From: Gammaproteobacteria bacterium | GTDB lineage: Bacteria > Pseudomonadota > Gammaproteobacteria > Chromatiales > Chromatiaceae | DNA length: 7,729 bases | Reading direction: 5' to 3' | Assembly: GCA_030621975.1 (NCBI GenBank) | Contig: JAUXGQ010000060.1 | Coordinates: forward strand, 1-7,729 | Shown: positions 1-5,806 of the stretch, piece after piece | Layout of the letters: the number at the start of each line of letters is the position of its first letter | How positions within the stretch are numbered: position 1 is the stretch's first letter | The notes under the pieces: model-generated | The model's database searches: none | What the model was told of the DNA's origin: nothing | The model's input: only the letters and a program-made list of their open reading frames with translations | Program-made: the position numbers and the translations under genes

Positions 1-717
1 GCGGAATTTCCTGGCGGATGTAACGACGCGGTGCCGTCTGTCGTACCTGATGATCTGCCATTGCTTGTTGGCCTTTCTACCCTCTTCCTTCAAACGGCTG
101 GCAAGGGAGAATTCCTCTGCGGCATACAGGGCCTCATCGAATCCGCCGACCTTCTGAAAAGCCGCTCTGTCGCAGTACAGAAAGGGGCCAACGGTAACGT
201 TCTTGATCGCCAGGGCCATGTTGACCAAATACTTGAAAACGAACCGCCCCAACCAGTCCGAGTCCGGCTCCGCCCAGGCACCCCCGCCGATCACCTGCCC
301 GCTTGCAAGGCTGGCCGCCACCTTGTCCAGAATGTCCCCCTCGATGATGGTATCCGCATCCAGAAAGACCAGACATTCGCCGGACGCGGCCCTGGCCCCC
401 GCATTGCGGGCGCGGGCGATCTGGTTTACGGGCTCGTAGACAACGGTTGCCCCGAACGATCTGGCGATCTCGGCCGTTGCGTCCGTGGAGTTGTTGTCCA
501 CTACGATGGTTTCGACATCTGTGCCGTAACTGAGAGACGCCTTGAACAAGGACCCCAGGGTCTTGGCGATGTATGCGGCCTCGTTGAACGCCGGGATTAC
601 GATCGAGATAGATGGTTTTTCCGCCCGGTGGAGACGGACAGGATCCAGTGTTGAGGTCCCCGAATGGTTCCCCAACGTCAGGATGTAATTTAATATGTTG
701 TGAGCGCGCGCGACCAC
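1..717 (-). CDS. Family 2 glycosyltransferase, C-terminal end beyond the window
   Basis: This gene is open to base 1, so only its first 239 codons are seen. It encodes a GT-A fold glycosyltransferase of family GT2, which transfers a sugar from a nucleotide-sugar donor. The core begins near residue 37 with the strand SISIVIPAFNE, followed by VVDNNSTD (residues 72-79), the conserved ARNAGA segment (103-108) and the metal-binding DxD motif as LDAD (119-122). GGFDE (191-195) and the acidic EE pair at 201-202 fit the acceptor/catalytic region. No in-frame ATG lies upstream of the core. I chose the GTG at 717 because AAGGA lies six bases before it and an in-frame TGA follows just upstream. The acceptor cannot be told from sequence; cell-surface polysaccharide or glycolipid assembly is typical for such enzymes. 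No partner gene is visible, since transcription leads out of the window. Confidence 0.88.
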   Translation of the reverse strand, partial: MVARAHNILNYILTLGNHSGTSTLDPVRLHRAEKPSISIVIPAFNEAAYIAKTLGSLFKASLSYGTDVETIVVDNNSTDATAEIARSFGATVVYEPVNQIARARNAGARAASGECLVFLDADTIIEGDILDKVAASLASGQVIGGGAWAEPDSDWLGRFVFKYLVNMALAIKNVTVGPFLYCDRAAFQKVGGFDEALYAAEEFSLASRLKEEGRKANKQWQIIRYDRRHRVVTSARKFR

Positions 718-1101
718 GATTCAGTCCTTGCCTGGGAAAGTGAGAGCAAGACAGGATAATCCGCTAATAATCGCGCATTAACCGGCAGACGTTGTGGTTT
801 GCTCTCGGCACTTTCGAGCTACTAATCCGCTGGTATGCATAGCGGCAAGCGCGGCGATGTCTTGACGAGAAATAGATTCTGGAGAGTGTCCGTCCATAAA
901 CATCAATATTTCTCTCGCAAAGGCGCAAAGACGCCAAGAACGAAATATAATTTGCGTTACGACAATGGGTTATAACTTTGCGATCTTTGCGTCTTGGCGA
1001 GAGTCATTCTTTCTGGATGGACACTAACTAGTCAGAAAGCCTCCCGCATGGGATCTCGTTTGGGTTAGAATTAGGCAAATGGCTGCTCAAACTCGATAAT
1101 C
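718..1101. other. Intergenic region between two divergent genes
   Basis: No gene is supported here. The stretch separates the leftward glycosyltransferase from the rightward P-loop gene and must hold both promoters, but no strong -35/-10 pair stands out. It contains the palindromic element listed at 885-1025. Next to the glycosyltransferase there is a looser inverted repeat (AAAGTGAGAGCA at 737-748 against TGCTCTC at 800-806 and ACTTT at 810-814) and a 9-base direct repeat TAATCCGCT (757-765 and 823-831), neither of which I can assign. Confidence 0.6.
885..1025. repeat. Imperfect palindromic intergenic repeat (MITE- or REP-like)
   Basis: The outer arms AGTGTCCGTCCAT (885-897) and CTGGATGGACACT (1013-1025) pair at 11 of 13 positions. 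The inner arms, starting CTCTCGCAAAGGCGCAAAG near 912 and ending CTTTGCGTCTTGGCGAGAG near 1003, pair at most positions with one bulge. The centre (about 941-973) is AT-rich and unpaired. Nothing in it looks coding. Motifs of the CTTTGCGTCTTGGCGAGAG type are known to me as dispersed intergenic repeats in many environmental bacterial genomes. Whether it is a mobile miniature element or a structured RNA cannot be settled from one copy, and no clear target-site duplication is seen. Confidence 0.7.
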
Positions 1102-1851
1102 ATGAGATATAAAATCGTTGCCTTTCATACGATGACGAGAGGCTCGGGAAAGCCCGCGTACGTCATCAATTGTGCAAAAGCATTAGCGACCAGCAACGCC
1201 AACGTCCTCGTGTTGGATGGGCTGATGTACGAGCAGGGTGCAATTTCCCTCCAAATATTCGAGATCCTGGGTTCTACGGTCGTTAGCGAAGACGGGAAAA
1301 ACCTGTACGACCTGGTTCGAGATTATGAAACCCTCTGCGCGGAACTGGGTTCTCCGCCCGTGGAGTCTGATCAGGGCGTCTCAGGGCGGCTGAGATTCCC
1401 TGCAACAAGCCGCTATAAAGGCCATATCTATCCGGACGTGTGTGCCCGTACGATCCCGCTTTCCGGGGGGCTCTCAATCAGTTACCTGCCCGGTAATAAC
1501 GGGCAGGTGGTTGATGTCAGGGAGCGTATCGATTTTCAGGAGCTGTATGAGAGCCGGGCAGGAGACCAGTTTTTCGACTACATCAAAGGGGCCTTGTCGG
1601 AGCAATTCGATATCGTCTTGGTGAATGCCCCTACGGGGCACCAGGAGATTTCAGGCATCCTCTGTGGTCATATGGCTGACCTTATCCTGGCCATAGATGT
1701 GGACAGCCCGGCCGTGGAGCCCCGCGCCTCCTTTGAGGCCTGCACACAACTCGCGGAGAGCATCCGCGATGACCGTGGGCGCGATATCAAGGTCAAGTCG
1801 GTAAAAGGGCACCGTCTTGAGGAAATCGTCCAGATGATCGTGCAGGACTAG
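1102..1851 (+). CDS. ParA/MinD-like P-loop protein with degenerate Walker motifs
   Basis: This 249-residue protein has the overall layout of a stand-alone SIMIBI-class (ParA/MinD, KGGVGR-type) ATPase domain. It has an N-terminal strand and P-loop (residues 4-17), a switch I-like LVLDG (36-40), a mid-domain GLSISYLPG (133-141), and FDIVLVNAPTG followed by EISGILC (169-188) where the family usually has a DYVLID-RTG-DIGGI pattern. Key positions are altered. The P-loop reads TRGSGKP instead of KGGVGKT/S or KGGVGRT, so the hydroxyl residue after GK that binds magnesium is proline, and the Walker B aspartate is asparagine (N175). ATP hydrolysis is therefore doubtful. The ATG at 1102 is the first in-frame start after a stop at 1072, but its ribosome-binding site is weak. 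The gene stands alone, flanked by repeats. The frame is open and intact. The role is unknown. Confidence 0.72.
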   Translation: MRYKIVAFHTMTRGSGKPAYVINCAKALATSNANVLVLDGLMYEQGAISLQIFEILGSTVVSEDGKNLYDLVRDYETLCAELGSPPVESDQGVSGRLRFPATSRYKGHIYPDVCARTIPLSGGLSISYLPGNNGQVVDVRERIDFQELYESRAGDQFFDYIKGALSEQFDIVLVNAPTGHQEISGILCGHMADLILAIDVDSPAVEPRASFEACTQLAESIRDDRGRDIKVKSVKGHRLEEIVQMIVQD

Positions 1852-2055
1852 CCCTGTCCCCATACCTCTGCATCAGCACGTCCCTTGAGGCTGCTCAAAA
1901 ATGCAACCACGGATGGACACGGATTTTCAGTGGAAAGCGAGCGCGGACGAACAATTCGCCGCGCCAACCCTCAACGGGAAGGCAAGCGTAATTGAAGTTT
2001 TATCCGTGTTGATCCGTGTCCATCCGTGGTTAAGATATTTTGGAGGGATCGCGGA
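1852..2055. other. Intergenic region between convergent genes
   Basis: This stretch lies between the ends of the P-loop gene and frdD. It is mostly filled by the inverted-repeat element at 1905-2031. I see no separate GC-rich hairpin with a T-run, so the element itself may be what ends transcription from both sides. Confidence 0.55.
1905..2031. repeat. 127-bp element with perfect 20-bp terminal inverted repeats
   Basis: The left end AACCACGGATGGACACGGAT (1905-1924) is the exact reverse complement of the right end ATCCGTGTCCATCCGTGGTT (2012-2031). A partial extra copy, ATCCGTGTT (2002-2010), precedes the right arm. The interior of about 87 bases has no open frame worth calling. The ends fit a non-autonomous miniature inverted-repeat element; similar ATCCGTGTCCATCCGTGG sequences occur as dispersed repeats in many bacterial genomes. 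It lies 24 bases past the frdD stop and 53 bases past the P-loop gene stop, so it could also act as a two-way transcription barrier. Confidence 0.85.
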
Positions 2056-2397
2056 TCATATCTGCACCAGGTAATAGGCGGCCAGAACCGTCCCGACCGC
2101 GGATATACCGTATCCGGCAACGGCTATTGCGGTATCGGCCCGAAGTCCAAGTCCGTGCAGTGCGGTGCGCAGGCGGTGCGCCGCGAACCACAAGGATAGA
2201 GATATAACCACGAACAGGGCGAGCTTCCCCAGCCAGTTAGCCGCGAAGGCTTGTATATTTTCATAGTCCAAGGCAGCGGGGGGATCGCCGTAAGCGGCCA
2301 TCAGCGTGACATAGACCAGAACTGGCGTAACGAAGGCCGTGAGCGTGCCGCCCGCGGCAAACAGGCCCCAAACCAGAGGTTTATTCGATTTTGCCAT
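2056..2397 (-). CDS. frdD: Fumarate reductase membrane anchor subunit D
   Basis: This is the second membrane anchor of the four-subunit quinol:fumarate reductase; with FrdC it holds FrdAB on the inner face of the cytoplasmic membrane and forms the quinol site. The 113 residues match FrdD in length and pattern. The start region KPLVWGLFAAGG corresponds to the VFWGLFGAGG segment of the E. coli protein. There are three hydrophobic segments at about 7-33, 54-73 and 86-112. The stretch LSLWFAAHRLRTALHGL (67-83) matches the LWCGLHRMHHAMHDL region, with histidines at 74 and 81. The ATG at 2397 lies two bases beyond the frdC stop, indicating translational coupling; its own Shine-Dalgarno is poor. It is the last gene of the operon and is followed by the 1905-2031 repeat element. 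Confidence 0.93.
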   Translation of the reverse strand: MAKSNKPLVWGLFAAGGTLTAFVTPVLVYVTLMAAYGDPPAALDYENIQAFAANWLGKLALFVVISLSLWFAAHRLRTALHGLGLRADTAIAVAGYGISAVGTVLAAYYLVQI

Positions 2398-2399
2398 CG

Positions 2400-2792
2400 T
2401 TAGAATACCCCCGCGACGAATAAGACTACCAGCGAAAACCCGATCCAGACAACGTAATGTGCGCCTACGATGTACTTGCCTGGCAGAAATTCCTCCCCTC
2501 TTTGAATCGGCATGGCCTTGTGGGTCACGTTAAACCAGGATATGGCATGGTAGAGCACCAGGGGAAACGCCACCCAGTGGAAGGCCAGGGACAAGGGGCC
2601 CGTCAGCGCTTCCAGGAAGGCCCCATAGGCCTCCGGACCTTCTGACAGTGCCTTGACGCCCCACAACAGCAGGATCCCGTAGATGCCCACGAAGAGGCTG
2701 GTAAGCTCCTGGATCATGTGAACGAGATCGCGCTTTTTCTTCAGATACCAGGTGGTAGTGGAGATTCTTCTGACGTAGGGTCTGCGGCTCAT
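2400..2792 (-). CDS. frdC: Fumarate reductase membrane anchor subunit C
   Basis: This is the first membrane anchor of quinol:fumarate reductase. The 130 residues equal the length of E. coli FrdC and open with RRPYVR, like its KRKPYVR. Three hydrophobic segments lie at about 29-48, 66-88 and 106-129. Glu29 (in MIQEL) falls at the position of E. coli FrdC Glu29, which is known to be needed for quinol oxidation. The ATG at 2792 overlaps the frdB stop by four bases (ATGA) and has a G-rich Shine-Dalgarno (GGGGAAG) before it. A longer in-frame reading exists upstream but lies inside frdB and does not resemble FrdC. The FrdC/FrdD pair, rather than SdhC/SdhD, is why the complex is called a fumarate reductase and not a succinate dehydrogenase. 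Confidence 0.95.
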   Translation of the reverse strand: MSRRPYVRRISTTTWYLKKKRDLVHMIQELTSLFVGIYGILLLWGVKALSEGPEAYGAFLEALTGPLSLAFHWVAFPLVLYHAISWFNVTHKAMPIQRGEEFLPGKYIVGAHYVVWIGFSLVVLFVAGVF

Positions 2793-3538
2793 GATTTCTT
2801 CCCCCCCATACCCAGGTGCTCCAGGTACCAGTCGACGGTGCTGGTGATCTTCATCTGTTGCAAGGCGCTCGCCGGATCCACGTGTTTGGGGCAGACCAGG
2901 GAACAGGCATCGGCAAAGGCACAATCCCAGACCCCTTCGTGGCTTGCGGTCTCCTCTTCACGTTGTGCCCGACCCTGATCACGTGAATCCTGGTTGTATC
3001 TGTGGGCCATGGTCAGGGCCGCCGGACCGATGAACTCCGGAATCAGCGCGTACTGGGGGCAGGCCGCATAGCAGCAAAGGCAATTGATGCAAAGGGTGTA
3101 TTGCTTGTATTTATTGAGTTCCGCCGGGGTCTGGCGGTATTCACCTTCGCTGAGCGGCTTCTCCTCCTTGCGGATGAGGTAGGGCTTCACCCTGCGCAGC
3201 TTGTTCATGAAGTCGTCCAGTACGGATACGAGATCCCGCTCGATGGGGAAGTTCGCCAGCGGCTCGATGCGCACCGTCTTGTTCACGTAATCCCGTACGA
3301 AGGCCTTGCACGCCAGCTTCGGTTCACCGTCGATCATCATGCCGCAGCTGCCGCAGACCGCCATGTGGCACGACCAGCGGTAACTGAGCGTACTGTCGAT
3401 GTGGTCTTTTACGTAATTGATGGCGTCCAGCACCACCCACTCCTCCTGGCAGGGGACGGAGTAGGTCTGAAAACGGGGTTCCTGGTCCTGTTCCGGGTCG
3501 TAGCGCAGGATCTCCAGTTCTAGCTGTAGGTCGCTCAT
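2789..3538 (-). CDS. frdB: Fumarate reductase iron-sulphur subunit B
   Basis: This subunit carries electrons from the membrane quinol site to the flavin of FrdA through three iron-sulphur clusters. All ligands are visible in the 249 residues. Cys57, 62, 65 and 77 bind the [2Fe-2S] cluster in the N-terminal ferredoxin-like domain (SCHMAVCGSCG). Cys150, 153, 156 and 216 fit the [4Fe-4S] cluster, and Cys160, 206 and 212 the [3Fe-4S] cluster, in the C-terminal domain (CINCLCCYAACP and CSLVCPKHVDP). Spacing is as in E. coli FrdB, and blocks such as ANFPIERDLV and PEFIGPAA are nearly identical. One extra cysteine (155) sits inside the second motif. The ATG at 3538 overlaps the frdA stop by four bases and has GGGAGG six bases upstream. 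Its stop overlaps the frdC start in the same way. Confidence 0.97.
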   Translation of the reverse strand: MSDLQLELEILRYDPEQDQEPRFQTYSVPCQEEWVVLDAINYVKDHIDSTLSYRWSCHMAVCGSCGMMIDGEPKLACKAFVRDYVNKTVRIEPLANFPIERDLVSVLDDFMNKLRRVKPYLIRKEEKPLSEGEYRQTPAELNKYKQYTLCINCLCCYAACPQYALIPEFIGPAALTMAHRYNQDSRDQGRAQREEETASHEGVWDCAFADACSLVCPKHVDPASALQQMKITSTVDWYLEHLGMGGKKS

Positions 3539-5292
3539 TTGCCGCCTCCCGAATAATCGCGCACACCTGGCTGTGACTTGGTGATGATCACGTCCAGATA
3601 CTCGATGCGAGGGGTCTCTTCGCCCTGATGATACGCCAGCGTGTGTTTCAGGAAGTTCTCATCGTCGCGGTCTACGAAGTCCAACCGCTGATGGGAGCCG
3701 CGCGACTCTTTGCGTGCCAGGGCGCCCTCGGCTACTGTCTGGGCCAGGTCGAGCATGTTCCTCAGTTCCAGCGCCTGAAACAGATCGGTGTTGTAGACGT
3801 TGCTCTTGTCGTGAAGTTCAATGCCGGCGTAACGCTTTCGGAGTTGCGAGATGGTGGCGCAGGATTCTTTGAGCGTTTGCTCCGTACGGTAGATGCCCGC
3901 TCCCTTCTCCAGACTGTCCATCATCTCTTTCCGCAACCCGGAAATGGTTTCGCCCCCGCCGCTCTTGTCGAACAATTCGGTTATCCGTTTCTGGGCCTGT
4001 TCCGCCTGCTCGGAGACAGCGGACTCGTTTGTCTTATTGCCGCCGCCCGCGAACTCCATTGCATTCTGTGCAGCCTTTTTGCCGAACACCAGGAGCTCAG
4101 TCAGGGAATTGGACCCCAGGCGATTGGCGCCGTTGAGGCTGCCGCAGGCACACTCACCGACCGCATACAAGCCCGGCATGGGGGTTTCGGCTTCGATATT
4201 GGTGTGTATCCCCCCCATGCAGTAATGGACCACGGGTCGAATGGGTACCTGCTCGGTCACCGGGTCTACGCCGGAGTAGGAAATGGAGAGATCGCGCACC
4301 AGGGGCAGTCTCTCGTCGATGTGCTTTTCTCCCAGATGGGTCATGTCCAGGTAGACGCAGTCGCCAAATTTGGTTGGAATGGTGTTGCCCTTCTGTTGCT
4401 CATGCCAGAACGCCTGGCTCAGGCGGTCGCGGGGCCCCAGTTCCATGGTCTTCAGGACCGGCTTGCCCAGCGGCGTTTCCGGACCCATGCCGTAGTCCTG
4501 GAGATAGCGATATCCGTCTTTATTACGCAGAACGCCCCCTTCTCCCCGGCAGCCCTCGGTCAGGAGAATGCCCGTGCTCGGCAGACCGGTGGGGTGATAC
4601 TGGACGAATTCCATGTCCTTCAGGGGTATGCCGGCGCGGTAGGCCATTGCCGATCCATCGCCTGTCTTGACGGCACCATTGGTGGTAAACGGGAAGATGC
4701 GTCCGGCGCCCCCGGTCGCAACGATGACCGATTTGGCCTGGAACTGGAAAATCCGCCCGCTGCTCATCTCGATCGCGACAACCCCCTGGCAGCGTCCGTC
4801 CACCACCAGCAGATCGGTGGTAAAGTACTCGTCAAACCTCTCGATGCTGGGGTATTTCAGGGTGGTCTGAAATAAGGTGTGCAAGATGTGGAAGCCGCTC
4901 TTGTCCGCGGCGAACCAGGTACGCTTGATCTTCATACCCCCAAACGGCCGTACGCCGACAGAACCATCGGGTTCGCGGCTCCAGGGGCATCCCCAATGTT
5001 CCAGCTGGGTGAGTTCCTTGGCTGCCTCTCGTACAAAGTAGTCGACCACGTCCTGGTCGCACAGCCAGTCCCCGCCGCCAACCGTATCGTTGAAATGCAG
5101 TTCCAGGCTGTCGTCCGGTTTGATCACCCCGGCCGCGCCGCCCTCGGCGGCGCAGGTATGGCTGCGCATCGGGTAGACCTTGGAAATCAGTGCAACCTTC
5201 AAATCGGGGCGTGCTTCGGCGATAGCAATCGCCGCGCGAAGGCCGGCGCCACCCGCTCCGACGATCGCTACATCGGTTTTTATTGTCTCCAA
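3535..5292 (-). CDS. frdA: Fumarate reductase flavoprotein subunit A
   Basis: This is the catalytic subunit, reducing fumarate to succinate in the cytoplasm with covalently bound FAD. The 585 residues match E. coli FrdA along the whole length, which is slightly longer at its C-terminus. The FAD-binding glycine motif is VGAGGAGLRAA (11-21), and His45 in MRSHT is the covalent FAD attachment site. The expected substrate and proton-transfer residues are all present: His233 in QYHPTG, Arg288 in GPRDR, His356 in VVHYCMGG and Arg391 in GANRLGSNS. The start is the TTG at 5292: GGAGGA lies five bases upstream, an in-frame stop lies 30 bases further up, and no ATG is available. It is the first gene of frdABCD, whose members overlap or nearly touch, so one transcript is likely. 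rquA is divergent, 514 bases away. Confidence 0.97.
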   Translation of the reverse strand: METIKTDVAIVGAGGAGLRAAIAIAEARPDLKVALISKVYPMRSHTCAAEGGAAGVIKPDDSLELHFNDTVGGGDWLCDQDVVDYFVREAAKELTQLEHWGCPWSREPDGSVGVRPFGGMKIKRTWFAADKSGFHILHTLFQTTLKYPSIERFDEYFTTDLLVVDGRCQGVVAIEMSSGRIFQFQAKSVIVATGGAGRIFPFTTNGAVKTGDGSAMAYRAGIPLKDMEFVQYHPTGLPSTGILLTEGCRGEGGVLRNKDGYRYLQDYGMGPETPLGKPVLKTMELGPRDRLSQAFWHEQQKGNTIPTKFGDCVYLDMTHLGEKHIDERLPLVRDLSISYSGVDPVTEQVPIRPVVHYCMGGIHTNIEAETPMPGLYAVGECACGSLNGANRLGSNSLTELLVFGKKAAQNAMEFAGGGNKTNESAVSEQAEQAQKRITELFDKSGGGETISGLRKEMMDSLEKGAGIYRTEQTLKESCATISQLRKRYAGIELHDKSNVYNTDLFQALELRNMLDLAQTVAEGALARKESRGSHQRLDFVDRDDENFLKHTLAYHQGEETPRIEYLDVIITKSQPGVRDYSGGGK

Positions 5293-5465
5293 CTTATTCC
5301 TCCGCTTCTCCAGTGATTGTTCTTAGCGGCCAATATAGCCGGGCTGCGTTTTTTTCGAGTAGTGTTGCGTAACTGACTACGGTTTTTAGGAAATATTCAA
5401 ATTTGGCAGGGAATGCTTTTTAAACTTATCATTGAAAGCGAAAGATTTTATTAGCTTCTGATCCG

Positions 5466-5486
5466 CGAAAAATGTTACATTTTTCG
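5466..5486. promoter_or_regulatory. Perfect 10-bp inverted repeat, candidate operator
   Basis: CGAAAAATGT (5466-5475) and ACATTTTTCG (5477-5486) are exact reverse complements around one central T. The core reads TGTTACA. With a one-base centre, DNA binding by a dimeric regulator is more likely than an RNA hairpin. It lies 174 bases upstream of the frdA start and 320 bases upstream of rquA. On the minus strand it is followed by TAATAAAAT (about 5452-5444), which could hold a -10 box, so the palindrome would overlap the -35 of an frd promoter with a long leader. The regulator is unknown. Confidence 0.55.
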
Positions 5487-5683
5487 TTAAAGTAAAAAAA
5501 GTTTGTAATTTTAACCCGGGGTTTGGGGCGCTTGGAAGAATAGCATAAGCATGCCAGCGATGCAGTACCCGCCCTGGCTTAGGAGAGGCGCAGTTCCCCG
5601 TGAGGGGGGCAGCGGGAGGGGTGAGTCTTTGTTCGCATTTGTTTATTGCATCGCTTCATGCTTGCTGAAATATCGCCTCGCGT

Positions 5684-5705
5684 GTTTCGGTGTCCCAGCC
5701 GAAAC
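5684..5705. other. 7-bp stem inverted repeat upstream of rquA
   Basis: GTTTCGG (5684-5690) and CCGAAAC (5699-5705) are exact reverse complements around an 8-base loop. The site is about 100 bases before the rquA start. No T-run follows on either strand, so it is not a standard terminator. It may be an operator or a leader hairpin. Confidence 0.3.
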
Positions 5706-5806
5706 TGGACCCCCGAATCCTAGCGGGCGCGCTCAATCAACAAGCCGTTTCAACGCGGCGATAAATATTAGAAGACGAACAATAACAGCAACTCCGGGAC
5801 ATCTTC

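Larger units (their letters stand above)
5293..5806. promoter_or_regulatory. Shared divergent control region of frdABCD and rquA
   Basis: This 514-base non-coding stretch must carry the promoters of both transcription units. Its frd half (about 5340-5515) is clearly AT-rich and contains the perfect palindrome at 5466-5486; its rquA half is GC-rich up to about 5740. On the minus strand TATATT (5336-5331) is a possible -10 for frdA, but without a good -35. On the plus strand TAAATA (5762-5767) is an equally weak candidate for rquA. I found no convincing FNR box (TTGAT-N4-ATCAA), although anaerobic control would be expected. Confidence 0.55.

Noticed and set aside
31..654. Plus-strand open frame of 207 codons at the left edge
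   Set aside because: The opposite strand encodes an unmistakable GT2 core with VIPAFNE and LDAD motifs over the same bases; this frame is its shadow.
2400..2924. Longer frdC reading with 44 extra N-terminal residues
   Set aside because: The extension lies inside frdB, does not resemble FrdC, and would replace the typical ATGA stop-start overlap at 2789-2792.
3002..3523. Plus-strand open frame of 173 codons opposite frdB
   Set aside because: It is antisense to the clearly functional frdB and has no recognisable motifs.
3628..4875. Long plus-strand open frame of 415 codons opposite frdA
   Set aside because: It lies wholly antisense to frdA, which matches its family along its whole length with all active-site residues. 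The frame is a by-product of the GC-rich codon pattern and its translation resembles no protein I know.
2056..5292. Succinate dehydrogenase (sdhCDAB) interpretation
   Set aside because: The gene order A-B-C-D, the RRPYVR start and length of subunit C, and the PLVWGLFAAGG start of subunit D all match FrdABCD rather than SdhCDAB.
5591..5610. CCCC-GTGA-GGGG hairpin as a terminator
   Set aside because: The stem is only four bases long, no T-run follows, and no gene ends nearby.
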